From assembly GCF_900232825.1 (NCBI RefSeq), contig NZ_OCTP01000009.1, positions 86,453 to 150,452 on the forward strand: a stretch of DNA of 64,000 bases, in the 5' to 3' direction. Numbering within the stretch: the stretch's first letter is position 1; every line of letters begins with the position of its first letter. Position numbers and translations under genes: made by a program. Below the pieces are notes generated by a model that saw only the letters and a program-made list of their open reading frames with translations, had not been told where the DNA came from and made no database searches. Shown here piece by piece: positions 44,471 to 53,355 of the stretch. Source of the stretch: Anaerococcus sp. Marseille-P3625. GTDB taxonomy: Bacteria; Bacillota; Clostridia; Tissierellales; Peptoniphilaceae.

Positions 44471-44827
44471 ATGAAAAAAAATCGTAGAGGAAACTCAAAT
44501 CCAATAAAAAAATATAATAAAATGAAATTTGTAAGCACCATTATTTGGATCTTAACAGGTCTTGCTGTGCTTATTTTTGGAATTTATTATAGGGAAATAT
44601 TTGAAATAATATTTGGATCAGTTTCTATTATTTACGCTCTTTTAAGCTTTAGAATAAGATTTAGCAGTCTAAAGGTAATTTACAATAAAGAGAAAAATAG
44701 GTTATTATTCCTAACTATAGCCTTGGTAATTTTTTCTTTGGTAAATCCTATAGGCAATATCGCTGTTATTTTCGATTTGTATAAGAGAGATTATGTTCTA
44801 ACAGGAGGATTTGATGAAAAAGATTAG
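44471..44827 (+). CDS. small membrane protein of unknown function
   Basis: A 118-residue protein with a basic N-terminus and three probable membrane helices: 'TIIWILTGLAVLIFGIYY', 'IIFGSVSIIYALLSF' and 'LLFLTIALVIFSLVNPIG'. No family recognised. It begins 1 bp after tsaD and overlaps the S41 lipoprotein gene by 14 bp, so it is coupled to both. Overlap and topology suggest it could partner the lipoprotein, but that is inference. Confidence 0.6.
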   Translation: MKKNRRGNSNPIKKYNKMKFVSTIIWILTGLAVLIFGIYYREIFEIIFGSVSIIYALLSFRIRFSSLKVIYNKEKNRLLFLTIALVIFSLVNPIGNIAVIFDLYKRDYVLTGGFDEKD

Positions 44828-46217
44828 CAAAATTTTTTGTCTGATCCTTGTTTTTATGTTTATAAATACTTCTTGTGTAAAAAGAAGGATTGATTATTTG
44901 GAAGCTAGAAAGAATAATGGGAATACAGATTTTTTTGATTTTAATCAAGATAAGGAGGAATTTGACCCTGATAATATAGACAAATTTGATGCTAGCACAT
45001 ATTTGATTTGGTATAAAAATTTAGATAAGCCTCCAAAATTAATGCTAAAGGAGCCGACCAAAGCAAAAACTTTAACAAATAAAGAAATGGTTGAGGACTT
45101 TAATTATGTTTTCAAGCAATTAAAAGAAAATTATCCATTCTTTGATGTTTTAAAGAGAAGCCAAAATGTGGATTTTCTTGGAAATTACGACAAATATTTG
45201 CAAAGAATAAAGAAATCAAAAAACGAAGAAGAATTTATAGACCAAATGACGGGGATAATAGGAGAATTAAAAAATTCCCATGCTAGAATTGCAGATAAGA
45301 ATTATGTGGACTATATTTTAAAATATTATGCAAACAACTGGAACTCTCCTTCAATTTACTATGAATTTCTAAATTTAAATAAGACGGCAGTTAGAAATAG
45401 ATATGATTTAAAGGGCGTCCAAAGTTTAGAAAAATCAAAAGGCAACAAGCATAAATCCCTATCCTTATTGGAAAATAATTCTTCATCAAATATGACTTTA
45501 GATACAAGCGTGAAAGATATAGCTATCATTAGAATAAAACAGATGCTTGATCCAGAATTTATAAAAAAAGATGAAGAAATTTTAAATGAATTTTTGAAAA
45601 ATAAACACCTTTACAAGGCTTTAGTCTTAGATATTAGGGGTAATTACGGTGGTAATATGGAATATTGGCAAAAATTCTTGCTGCCAAAATTATTTACAAG
45701 TCAAAAAGAAGTAACCAATCATCTGTTTTTCAAGGAATCGGAAAGATCAAAATTAATATTAGCTGATGATACATTAAATATAGAAAAAGTTTCCAATGTA
45801 GATTTATCGGCCATAAAACTTGAACACGCAGAAGATTTGAAAAAATTTGATTATTATATAAGAAACACCATTGTTATAAATCCAGACGAATCTGACAAAA
45901 ATAACGGTTATGAAGGAAAAATTTATTTGCTGGTGGATAGGAAAGTATTTTCTGCAGCTGAAGGCTTTGCTAGCTTTATGAAAAACTCCAAATCCGCAAC
46001 TTTAGTTGGTCAAGATACTGGGGGAGATGGGATTACTTTAGGAGTTTTAAATGATGTTATGCCAAATTCTGGTCTTGTTTTTACCTACACAAATACTCTT
46101 GGCTATAGCCCAGATGGCAAGATAAATGCTGAAGATAAAACTAAAGTTGATATCAAATCTGACTCTTACAGAAATTCCATAGATACAATAGAAGAAGTCC
46201 TTGATGGAGATTTTTAA
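44814..46217 (+). CDS. lipoprotein with C-terminal S41 peptidase domain
   Basis: A 467-residue lipoprotein. The signal peptide ends at 'INTSC' (Cys ~22). Residues ~90-165 form an N-terminal helical domain typical of tricorn-like S41 proteins ('EMVEDFNYVFKQLKENYPFF'). Residues ~230-450 form the S41 domain with 'ALVLDIRGNYGGNMEYW', a nucleophile Ser in 'KVFSAAEGFASFM' and 'TLVGQDTGGDGITLG'. The C-terminal 'GYSPDGKINAEDKTKVDI' is usual for the family. No PDZ domain is visible, unlike the protease at 3371-4570. AGGAGG precedes the start. Peptidase function is likely; substrate unknown. Confidence 0.8.
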   Translation: MKKISKIFCLILVFMFINTSCVKRRIDYLEARKNNGNTDFFDFNQDKEEFDPDNIDKFDASTYLIWYKNLDKPPKLMLKEPTKAKTLTNKEMVEDFNYVFKQLKENYPFFDVLKRSQNVDFLGNYDKYLQRIKKSKNEEEFIDQMTGIIGELKNSHARIADKNYVDYILKYYANNWNSPSIYYEFLNLNKTAVRNRYDLKGVQSLEKSKGNKHKSLSLLENNSSSNMTLDTSVKDIAIIRIKQMLDPEFIKKDEEILNEFLKNKHLYKALVLDIRGNYGGNMEYWQKFLLPKLFTSQKEVTNHLFFKESERSKLILADDTLNIEKVSNVDLSAIKLEHAEDLKKFDYYIRNTIVINPDESDKNNGYEGKIYLLVDRKVFSAAEGFASFMKNSKSATLVGQDTGGDGITLGVLNDVMPNSGLVFTYTNTLGYSPDGKINAEDKTKVDIKSDSYRNSIDTIEEVLDGDF

Positions 46218-46224
46218 TAAAAAT

Positions 46225-46315
46225 GGACTCATAAATAATAAAAAGCAACAAAAGTTCTTAATTTAAGAACTTCTGTTGCTTAAGCTAATTTATTATTATA
46301 AGAGTCCGTTTTTTT
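46225..46315. terminator. long nested hairpin acting as bidirectional terminator
   Basis: Outer arms GGACTC (46225-46230)/GAGTCC (46302-46307), AT-rich middle arms, and inner 19-nt arms (46243-46261 with 46263-46281) with one mismatch are followed by GTTTTTTTA. It lies between convergent genes and ends at the stop of the leftward gene. Confidence 0.75.
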
Positions 46316-47681
46316 ATTTATTTTTTTTGTTTTTATCAAGTACGTAAAAAAGCCCGACTGCAAGAACCAATATAAGAGCAAAAATCCATACTGAAGAGAT
46401 TCCAGTTTTTACTATTTTTGCAGCACTTATATTTTCGTGTTTTTCACTTGTTTCTTTTTTACTTTCACTTTGAGGTTTTTCTTTGTTAAGCTCAGGCGCT
46501 TTTGTAGATTTATCTATAGTAACTGTTTGAGGTGGGTTATTTGTAGGTATTTGGCTTTGAGCATTTTCATTACTTTGATTATTGTCAACTTCTGGAGGAG
46601 TTTCCTTTAATGTCACAGTTTCTTCCTTATTTTGACTTAATGATTTTTCTGTAAAAGGATAAATCCACGAATTTTCATCTAAGTCTGAGGAATAATTAGT
46701 AGAATTATCAAGCTCGCCATCTGAAATCATTCCATTTTTGTCTGTATCGATAAGATCTATTTCTTTTTTTTGTGCATCACTAAGTTTTTCATATAAATCT
46801 TTGGTTTTTTCATTGTTTAGAAAAGCTGAAGAACTAGGCTTTATATCATTTGCAGATAGGAGGGAATTTCCGTTAATATCAGTGCTTTTGCTAGTTGTAT
46901 TATCTTCAATTTCTAAAATTTTTACTCTCTTAGGATCTGCGGTTGAAGATTTTTCCTTTTCTTTTTTTATATTATCAAAAAATGCTTTTTTATCTTCTGC
47001 TTTGACAAAATCAACTAAGGTCTTGTAGTTTTCCTCGTTTTCTTTTTTTTCAGTAGATTTATCTAAGCTTAGTTCTTGTATAATTTCCTCATATAAGGCT
47101 TTTTGCTTATCATCTGCCATAAAATATGCTTTTGAATTTAAGATAGCTTTGGTAAATAAATCAAAATCATTTTTCTTGGCAAAGTCAAACAATAGGCCAA
47201 AATTTAGGTAATATTTGGTTTTTTCTTCAAGATCTTTTGTTTCTTCTTCGGATAAGTCAGCTAAAACTAATCCTTTTTTATTAGCAAAATCTATGGATAA
47301 ACCATGAAGTTTAGAGCTTTGCTCTTTTATTTTATCCAAATCATCTGAGTTTAATATTGATGTTGATTCTTCTAGTATTTTTAGAGAATCATCAGGATCT
47401 ATTTTTTTTAAAATTGCAATTTCTTTGGCTAGTTCTAATCTTTTTAAAAATTCTTTTCCAAAGATAAATTCTTCTGCATTGCTTTGGCTGCTTATCAAGT
47501 ATTCGAAAATTTCTTTTCCTGATGCTATATCATAATTTTCAAGATTTTCTATACTATTCTCAGGCGCAACATCTTCAAAGATTTGCTGATTAAAGTCACT
47601 TGCATAGGCAAAATTATTTGGATTTATCATATTTACAATAAAAGTTAACAATAGAACTTTTATATATTTTTTGCTTTTCAT
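46314..47681 (-). CDS. surface protein with EF-hand and sortase-like anchor
   Basis: A 455-residue exported protein with a signal peptide at 1-28 ('NNFAYAS') and a mostly helical, acidic body (~30-255). Calcium-type loops follow: a degenerate one, 'DINGNSLLSAND' (~270), and a canonical 12-residue EF-hand loop 'DTDKNGMISDGE' (~320-331), then 'SWIYPF'. A Pro/Gln/Lys/Ser-rich spacer precedes the C-terminal sorting-like signal. That signal is 'AAKIVKTGISSVW' with a hydrophobic helix and a KNKKNK tail, but the expected LPxTG proline is replaced by valine. The EF/WIYPF region matches the secreted protein at 769-1446. Function unknown; cell-wall attachment inferred. Confidence 0.65.
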   Translation of the reverse strand: MKSKKYIKVLLLTFIVNMINPNNFAYASDFNQQIFEDVAPENSIENLENYDIASGKEIFEYLISSQSNAEEFIFGKEFLKRLELAKEIAILKKIDPDDSLKILEESTSILNSDDLDKIKEQSSKLHGLSIDFANKKGLVLADLSEEETKDLEEKTKYYLNFGLLFDFAKKNDFDLFTKAILNSKAYFMADDKQKALYEEIIQELSLDKSTEKKENEENYKTLVDFVKAEDKKAFFDNIKKEKEKSSTADPKRVKILEIEDNTTSKSTDINGNSLLSANDIKPSSSAFLNNEKTKDLYEKLSDAQKKEIDLIDTDKNGMISDGELDNSTNYSSDLDENSWIYPFTEKSLSQNKEETVTLKETPPEVDNNQSNENAQSQIPTNNPPQTVTIDKSTKAPELNKEKPQSESKKETSEKHENISAAKIVKTGISSVWIFALILVLAVGLFYVLDKNKKNK

Positions 47682-47766
47682 AATTTACTCTTTCTTTTAA
47701 TTTTAAACTATCATATACTATTATTATATTAAGAAATAGCATTATTGCAAAGAAATCATAAAAAAA

Positions 47767-47784
47767 CTAGAACTTTCGTTCTAG
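47767..47784 (-). terminator. terminator of the M16-XpaC-TelA unit
   Basis: On the minus strand the perfect stem CTAGAAC/GTTCTAG with GAAA tetraloop is followed by seven T residues. The stop codon of the FakA-like gene lies within the stem. Confidence 0.9.
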
Positions 47785-48041
47785 CCTTTAAGTCCGTGAG
47801 CTTGTCTTAGCATATTTTCTACAACTATATCGTGGATTTCTCCAAGTCCTGCAGCATATTCTAAGATTTCCCAAGGTCTATTGGTATGAAAATGTATCTT
47901 TATTAATTCCTCATCGCCGACAGCAAGAAGAGAGTCGCCCTCGAAATTTTCTGTTATATAATCAAATATTTCATCTTCGTCCAAATCTTCTCCTGCTATT
48001 AGCAATTGAGTATCAAATTTAAAATCTCCTATATCTATCAT
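47781..48041 (-). CDS. stand-alone FakA/YloV-like middle domain
   Basis: An 86-residue protein resembling the middle/C-terminal region of the fatty-acid kinase FakA (DhaK-like YloV). Visible blocks are 'DTQLLIAGEDLDEDEIFDYI', 'GDSLLAVGDEELIKIHFHTN', 'PWEILEYAAGLGEIHDI' and 'VENMLRQAHG', which correspond to FakA's GDSLvVvGDe-lIKvHvHTN region. The N-terminal DhaL kinase domain and the C-terminal domain are absent, so it cannot be a kinase alone. AGGAG supports the start, 8 bp after telA. Whether it is a decayed fragment or a real mini-protein is unclear, but the intact start, stop and operon position favour a functional gene. Confidence 0.7.
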   Translation of the reverse strand: MIDIGDFKFDTQLLIAGEDLDEDEIFDYITENFEGDSLLAVGDEELIKIHFHTNRPWEILEYAAGLGEIHDIVVENMLRQAHGLKG

Positions 48042-48049
48042 AATTTCTC

Positions 48050-49162
48050 CTAATTACTTTTTGTTAGATTTCTCTTTAATTCTTCTTCAAGCCTTGCAAT
48101 CTCAGCTTGAGCCATAGTTCTATTTTTCTTACCTTCGATTTGAATATTTCTAACTTCTTCTATGGTTGAAATTAGTTGATCGTTGGTGTGTTTGATTGTA
48201 TCAAGATCAATTATACCACGTTCTGTTGCTTTGGCTGTTTCTATTGTATTTTGTTTTAGAGTATCGGCGTTTTTTCTTAATAATTCGTTGGTAAGATCTG
48301 TAACTCTTTGTTGGGTTGCTATAGCTTGATTGGTATGATTCATGCCAAGAGCTAGAACCATTTGATTTTTCCAAAGTGGAATTGTATTTACAATTGTAGT
48401 TTGAATTTTTTCTGCCATAATAGAATTTGATGATTGAACCATCCTAATTTGTGGGGCCATTTGAATAGAAACCATACGAGTTAGGTCCAAATCGTGAAGT
48501 TTTTTCTCAAATCTATTGGCTTGAGCTTTCAAATCATTTACTTTTTGAGCATCAAGAGGCAAATTAGATTCTCTTGCCTTAGCTTCTAGTGCTGGAATCT
48601 CACTTTCGTAAGTGGATTTTAATTTTCTATTTCCAGCTTCTATATACATAGTAATTTCTTTGTAATATTCCTCGTTTAGATCATACATTTGATCGAGCAT
48701 AGAAATATCTTTCATCAAAGTTATTTGGTGATTTTCCAAAGTTTTTGCAACATGGTCTATGTTTTTTTCTGCTGATTGATAGCGGACTTTCATATCTTCA
48801 ATCTTATTAAATTGCTTCTTGATAAATCCTAGTGGGCCAGAAGTTTCTTCTCTTTCCATAGATTTGATATCCATAACAACAGAATCCAAAAGCCCGCCAA
48901 TTTCTCCCAAATCTTTGTTTCTAACGGTGTCCAAGGTTTTTTCTGAGAAATTGGAAATCTTTTTTTGAGCTCCAGAACCGTATTGTAGGATGATATTTGT
49001 GTTATCAAGGTCGATTTTTTTGGAAAAATCATCAATCATTTTTTCTTCTTCTGGAGAAAATTTTATATTGTTTTCTACTAAATTTGGCTCTTCTCCAGTA
49101 ATTTCAGCAAGTTTATTATCTTCTTGGTCTTCGCCATCTAGGGTTAATTTAATATCACTCAT
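48050..49162 (-). CDS. TelA-family protein (toxic anion resistance)
   Basis: A 370-residue soluble, largely coiled-coil protein of the TelA/KlaA/YaaN family. Blocks 'ILQYGSGAQKKISNFSEKTL' and 'DTVRNKDLGEIGGLLDSVV' are clear. 'GFIKKQFNKIEDMKVRYQSA' and 'NSIMAEKIQTTIVNTIPLWK' are typical, as is the C-terminal 'LEEELKRNLTKS'. TelA is named for tellurite resistance but its usual job is uncertain; in Bacillus yaaN pairs with xpaC, as here. It lies 46 bp after xpaC and 8 bp before the FakA-like gene. Confidence 0.87.
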   Translation of the reverse strand: MSDIKLTLDGEDQEDNKLAEITGEEPNLVENNIKFSPEEEKMIDDFSKKIDLDNTNIILQYGSGAQKKISNFSEKTLDTVRNKDLGEIGGLLDSVVMDIKSMEREETSGPLGFIKKQFNKIEDMKVRYQSAEKNIDHVAKTLENHQITLMKDISMLDQMYDLNEEYYKEITMYIEAGNRKLKSTYESEIPALEAKARESNLPLDAQKVNDLKAQANRFEKKLHDLDLTRMVSIQMAPQIRMVQSSNSIMAEKIQTTIVNTIPLWKNQMVLALGMNHTNQAIATQQRVTDLTNELLRKNADTLKQNTIETAKATERGIIDLDTIKHTNDQLISTIEEVRNIQIEGKKNRTMAQAEIARLEEELKRNLTKSN

Positions 49163-49208
49163 TTGTACTCCAATCTTTTTTTAGAAATAAAATTATCTTA
49201 TTTTCATT

Positions 49209-50336
49209 TTACTCTTCATACTTCCAATCATCTTCTGCCAAGCCTTCTTGATTTAGCAAAAGATTTATTGTGTCGATATCAGTTTTTATATCCATGGCTC
49301 TGTCTGAAAGTAACTCTACTTTTATTCTGTCAAATGCTTCTGTGATTGTAGTTATTGAGCTATCGATTTGGTCCATGGAAGTTTTGATTTTTTTATCATC
49401 AGTTGCCATTAGCTCAAAATCGTAGTAAGTATTGATTAATTTTGCAGTTGTTGGCAAATAATAATCGGAAAATTTGTTTAGGGCATAGGATTTGTCGGGA
49501 TATTTTTCTACTATATTTAAAATATCGCTAGAGTTCTTGATAAGTTTATCAACATTTGCCTTAAAATCTTGATTTGTAATTTTATCTTTGGTATTTTTAA
49601 TTTCTTCTAGGACAATCTTTCCTGAATTAAGAATTTCACTTGCTCGTTGGAAACTTAAATCTTCGACAAGAGCTTCTTCATCTGTATCATCCTCTTTTAT
49701 TTTTATTACTGGTATATCTTTCTTTTTTTCTTTATAAAGTCTAAATGTTGGAATATCAAGTATAAACATGGTATCATTTTCTACAATTCTAGCTTGGTAA
49801 AAATATCCGCGTTTCATCATTTTTGTTAAATCACAAACAGTTTTTTCTTCACTTTGAGCTACAGAACTTGCCAAATCTCTAATGGACATCACCGTATTAT
49901 TTCCAAGTTCTCTTAAAAATCTAACGTAATTATTGGTAAGTCTAAGATATTCTTTGCCTGCTTTCCGTGATAAAACTGGAATAGCAATAGTTGCAAGTCC
50001 TGAGCATAAGCACATTAGAAAAAGAAAAAAACCTCTTTCTGTGATAAATCGATCAAATAAAACTATATCTAAAGTAACAAGCATAAAAGCTGCAAAGACG
50101 GATAAGAATTTCCGGCCTCTAGCTTTTGAAAGTTCTGGCGGTTTTTGGGCGCAAACTTCTTCATTTCTCGTCTGAGGCAAATTTTCCTTTGATTTTTTAG
50201 AAATGTTAATTTTTTCTAAGGTCGAATTGATAGAGTTTTTTATTGAATTTCCTATTTTATTTATATCTATTTCATCTAAATTTAGATCGTCAAAATCTAA
50301 ATCGCTAAATTTAAAACCGTTTTTTTTCTTAGTCAT
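49209..50336 (-). CDS. XpaC family protein (5-bromo-4-chloroindolyl phosphate hydrolysis)
   Basis: A 375-residue protein with a basic/acidic N-terminus, two membrane helices at ~78-125 ('FLSVFAAFMLVTLDIVLF', 'FFLFLMCLCSGLATIAIPV') and a cytoplasmic helical C-terminal domain (~130-375) with 'VRFLRELGNNTVMSIRDLAS'. It ends in '...DRAMDIKTDIDTINLLLNQEG', the XpaC family signature. The family name comes from a phosphatase phenotype in Bacillus; no phosphatase active site is recognised. It sits directly upstream of telA, a conserved pair in Firmicutes. AAGGAG supports the start. Confidence 0.8.
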   Translation of the reverse strand: MTKKKNGFKFSDLDFDDLNLDEIDINKIGNSIKNSINSTLEKINISKKSKENLPQTRNEEVCAQKPPELSKARGRKFLSVFAAFMLVTLDIVLFDRFITERGFFLFLMCLCSGLATIAIPVLSRKAGKEYLRLTNNYVRFLRELGNNTVMSIRDLASSVAQSEEKTVCDLTKMMKRGYFYQARIVENDTMFILDIPTFRLYKEKKKDIPVIKIKEDDTDEEALVEDLSFQRASEILNSGKIVLEEIKNTKDKITNQDFKANVDKLIKNSSDILNIVEKYPDKSYALNKFSDYYLPTTAKLINTYYDFELMATDDKKIKTSMDQIDSSITTITEAFDRIKVELLSDRAMDIKTDIDTINLLLNQEGLAEDDWKYEE

Positions 50337-50409
50337 AAAATCTCCTTAAATCCACTAACATCATACCATAAATATCAATATATTTAAATACAATATTAAT
50401 AATTTAAAC

Positions 50410-53262
50410 TTAATCATTTAAATCGATTATTTTATCAAAATCGGATTTTACTTTTAATATGCTTTCTCTATTGCCAAAAACACAAATATTATTTTCTTTT
50501 ATCGATTGGTCAAATAATTTTGCAAAAGATTTTATCTTTTCTATATTAGAAGCTTTTATTTCTTTAAGAATTTCTCTATCTTCTTTTGGATTTTCTTTTT
50601 TGTATTTGATGAAATCATCATCACCCAAATTTTGTGGAGATTTTGGTCTTAAAATCTGACCCATTGTGGCAATTTGCTGATTTTCAAAATCTCTTTGGCT
50701 TAGATTGATATTTTCTGTAAGATTTCCAATGCCTAAAAAAGTTTCCAAAGTTTTTTTGATGTTTGGATCTCTGTATGAGTAAGCTTGAAGAAGACTTGCT
50801 TTGTTAACAATCATTCCTCCGCCATAAGCTCCACCCTTGGCACGTATAAGCTCGTGAAGATATGGGTTTGACAAAATAGAACTAGCAAGCATAAGGCTTC
50901 CGTCAAATTTGTGGTCAAAATTTTTGATATCGTAAGTATTTGCCAAATAATTTACGTTGGCATCAGAAAGGATGGCTTCTTTGATACTTTTCGCCTTAAA
51001 TTCTATTTCTAGGTCTTTTTCTTTATCTTTAAGCTCGGCAAAAAGTGTATTTATTATATTTTTACTTTTTTCAAAGTCTTCTTTTGATGAAACAATACTT
51101 ATTTCAAGAGCATTTGTGAATATATTAGAATAAATTTTATTTATTTTTGCCAAAAATCCTTGGAAATCATCCTTTGCTTCTTTTATAACTTCTTTTAGGA
51201 AAAGATATGAACCAATTCCACTTATCTGATCTTTTAACATAGAAGTTTTATCTATGTGGGAGTTTGCCCTATTCATTGCTATGATATGGCCTTGATCGTA
51301 CATGGTCAATTCAAAATATGATTTTTTCATTCTCAAAATTTCTAGAATTCTCTTTTGATTTTCAAATTTTGAATTGAAGATAAATTCATTTATGACTTCA
51401 AAGGCTTTATCTATTGTTTCTTTTGTGGAAGTAAAGGAAACTTTTTCTAGTCTTTGACATTTACTATCATTTATATTAATGAAAGTATTTGAGAAATCTG
51501 GAGCTGCCAAATTTTGGAAGAGCAAATCGTCAATTTCTGTGTAGGCTAAGTTTTTAGTATCAACTGAGCCTAAAAAGTCATTTATCAAGGATAGATATTT
51601 TAATTCTTCCAAGCTTAGATGATCTACATTAAAATATAATGAAACATAAACCAGACCAGCTGTATCAAGATTGTTGTAGATGTAGGTAAATTTATCTTTT
51701 ATAACTTCTCTTGGAGTTTTGGAAAGATCTGTTGGCACATCTTCTATATTTAAAACTGGTATGCTTGCCTTTTCTTCTTCGCTGTCTTTTTTGTTTTGGT
51801 AAAGATTTAACTTTTCCAAATCATCTTTAATTATGGCAAGTTTTTCGCTAGTCATATTTTTGTTAAGACTATCGATATATTCATCTAATTCTTTTTGTTT
51901 TTCTTCATTATAAGTACTACTTGGCTTTGCAAGGTAAAGCAATTTTGTTTTATTATCCAAAAAGTTTTCTTTTATGAAATTCTCATAATAATTAGTATCA
52001 ATCAAATCTCTTAATTCTTTTAGATAATCCAAAATCTTGAAATTTTCCATAATTGGTTTATAGAAAGATTGCATTAGGAAATAAAATAAGCCACGATTAA
52101 CTGAGATTAGCTGATCCCTTTGGCCATATTCAAAAATTGAAAAAGCAGCCTTTAAACTTTCCTTATTAATAGCCTTGGAAGCCTCTTTTAGACCATTTTC
52201 TATAATTTCTACAAATCTATCAAATTTTTTGCCATCGGCTTTTGAAGCTTGGAGAATTACAGAATTTCTAACTCCATAGCCAGTCCTTGCGTAAAAGTTT
52301 TCTGGATTAATCTCATCATTTATGTGTTTTTTGATTAAAGAAGAATCCATATTAAACAAAGCGCTTAGCAAGATTGATAGAGTAAGGTCGTATTTTAAGT
52401 CAGTATTTTCCTTGGTCAAAAATCCGTAGAGCAAATAATCTGAATTTTCTTCAACTTGGCTTGCTGGATAAGTTCCACAAACAAGATCTGTATAATAATT
52501 TTCGACAACTTCTATTGATGAGTCAATTTTTTTATAATCGTATTTTGATAAATATTCCTTATCAAGATGATCTAAATAAAAATCAATATCCAAATCTCCA
52601 TAAAAATAAATGCGAGCATTGGAAGGATGATAGTGGTCTTTGTAAAAATTTTTAAATTCCTCATAGGAAATTTTATAAATTTCACTAGGCTTGCCACCTG
52701 CTTCAAATTGGTAAGGGCTATTTTTATATAAATTTGCAATAAAATCAGAATAAACTATTTGGTCAGGATCTGTCAAAGCTCCTTGCATCTCGTTATAAAC
52801 AACGCCAGAAATACCAGTTATTTGATCATTTTCATCTAATTTGTAATGCCAACCCTCTTGATCTAGGACTTCTTTTTTTTCTAAAACTCTTGGATTAAAA
52901 ACTGCATCCAAATATACGTCTGTTAGATTAAAAAAGTCCTTGTCGTTTTCGCTAGAAAGTGGATAAATAGTTTTATCTGGAAAAGTCATGGCATTTAGGA
53001 AAGTTTGCAAAGAGCTACTTGCCATATCCATAAAAGGCTCACGAGTTTTGTATTTTTTTGAGCCATTTAAAACTGAATGTTCCATGATATGAGCCATACC
53101 CTTGGAATTTGTCGGTGGAGTTTTAAATCCTATTCCAAAAGTTTTATTTTTATCGTCATTTTTTACAAATTCAACTATAGCTTTGGTTTTATCGTGTTGA
53201 TAAACAATGACTTCAAGGTTCATTTTTTCAAAATATTGTTTTTCTATTAATGTGTAAGACAT
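50410..53262 (-). CDS. M16C insulinase-type zinc peptidase (PreP-like)
   Basis: A 950-residue metallopeptidase of the M16C (presequence protease) group. The inverted zinc motif HxxEH is at residues 58-62 ('HIMEHSVLNGSKKY'), and the second metal Glu lies in 'GVVYNEMQGALTDPD' (~140). The late 'RAKGGAYGGGM' loop is the Arg/Tyr substrate-binding part. PreP-type enzymes degrade unfolded peptides up to ~70 residues in a closed chamber. No signal peptide is seen, so it probably acts in the cytoplasm on peptides. CGGAGG precedes the start. The next gene on the same strand (xpaC) begins 73 bp downstream with no terminator between. Confidence 0.92.
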   Translation of the reverse strand: MSYTLIEKQYFEKMNLEVIVYQHDKTKAIVEFVKNDDKNKTFGIGFKTPPTNSKGMAHIMEHSVLNGSKKYKTREPFMDMASSSLQTFLNAMTFPDKTIYPLSSENDKDFFNLTDVYLDAVFNPRVLEKKEVLDQEGWHYKLDENDQITGISGVVYNEMQGALTDPDQIVYSDFIANLYKNSPYQFEAGGKPSEIYKISYEEFKNFYKDHYHPSNARIYFYGDLDIDFYLDHLDKEYLSKYDYKKIDSSIEVVENYYTDLVCGTYPASQVEENSDYLLYGFLTKENTDLKYDLTLSILLSALFNMDSSLIKKHINDEINPENFYARTGYGVRNSVILQASKADGKKFDRFVEIIENGLKEASKAINKESLKAAFSIFEYGQRDQLISVNRGLFYFLMQSFYKPIMENFKILDYLKELRDLIDTNYYENFIKENFLDNKTKLLYLAKPSSTYNEEKQKELDEYIDSLNKNMTSEKLAIIKDDLEKLNLYQNKKDSEEEKASIPVLNIEDVPTDLSKTPREVIKDKFTYIYNNLDTAGLVYVSLYFNVDHLSLEELKYLSLINDFLGSVDTKNLAYTEIDDLLFQNLAAPDFSNTFININDSKCQRLEKVSFTSTKETIDKAFEVINEFIFNSKFENQKRILEILRMKKSYFELTMYDQGHIIAMNRANSHIDKTSMLKDQISGIGSYLFLKEVIKEAKDDFQGFLAKINKIYSNIFTNALEISIVSSKEDFEKSKNIINTLFAELKDKEKDLEIEFKAKSIKEAILSDANVNYLANTYDIKNFDHKFDGSLMLASSILSNPYLHELIRAKGGAYGGGMIVNKASLLQAYSYRDPNIKKTLETFLGIGNLTENINLSQRDFENQQIATMGQILRPKSPQNLGDDDFIKYKKENPKEDREILKEIKASNIEKIKSFAKLFDQSIKENNICVFGNRESILKVKSDFDKIIDLND

Positions 53263-53355
53263 ATTTCCTCCGTTTGTTTAACTATACTCTAAGTTAAAAT
53301 TTACAATAAGATTTTGGGTAAAATTATATTAATAAAAAATACAAAGGAGCAAGAT

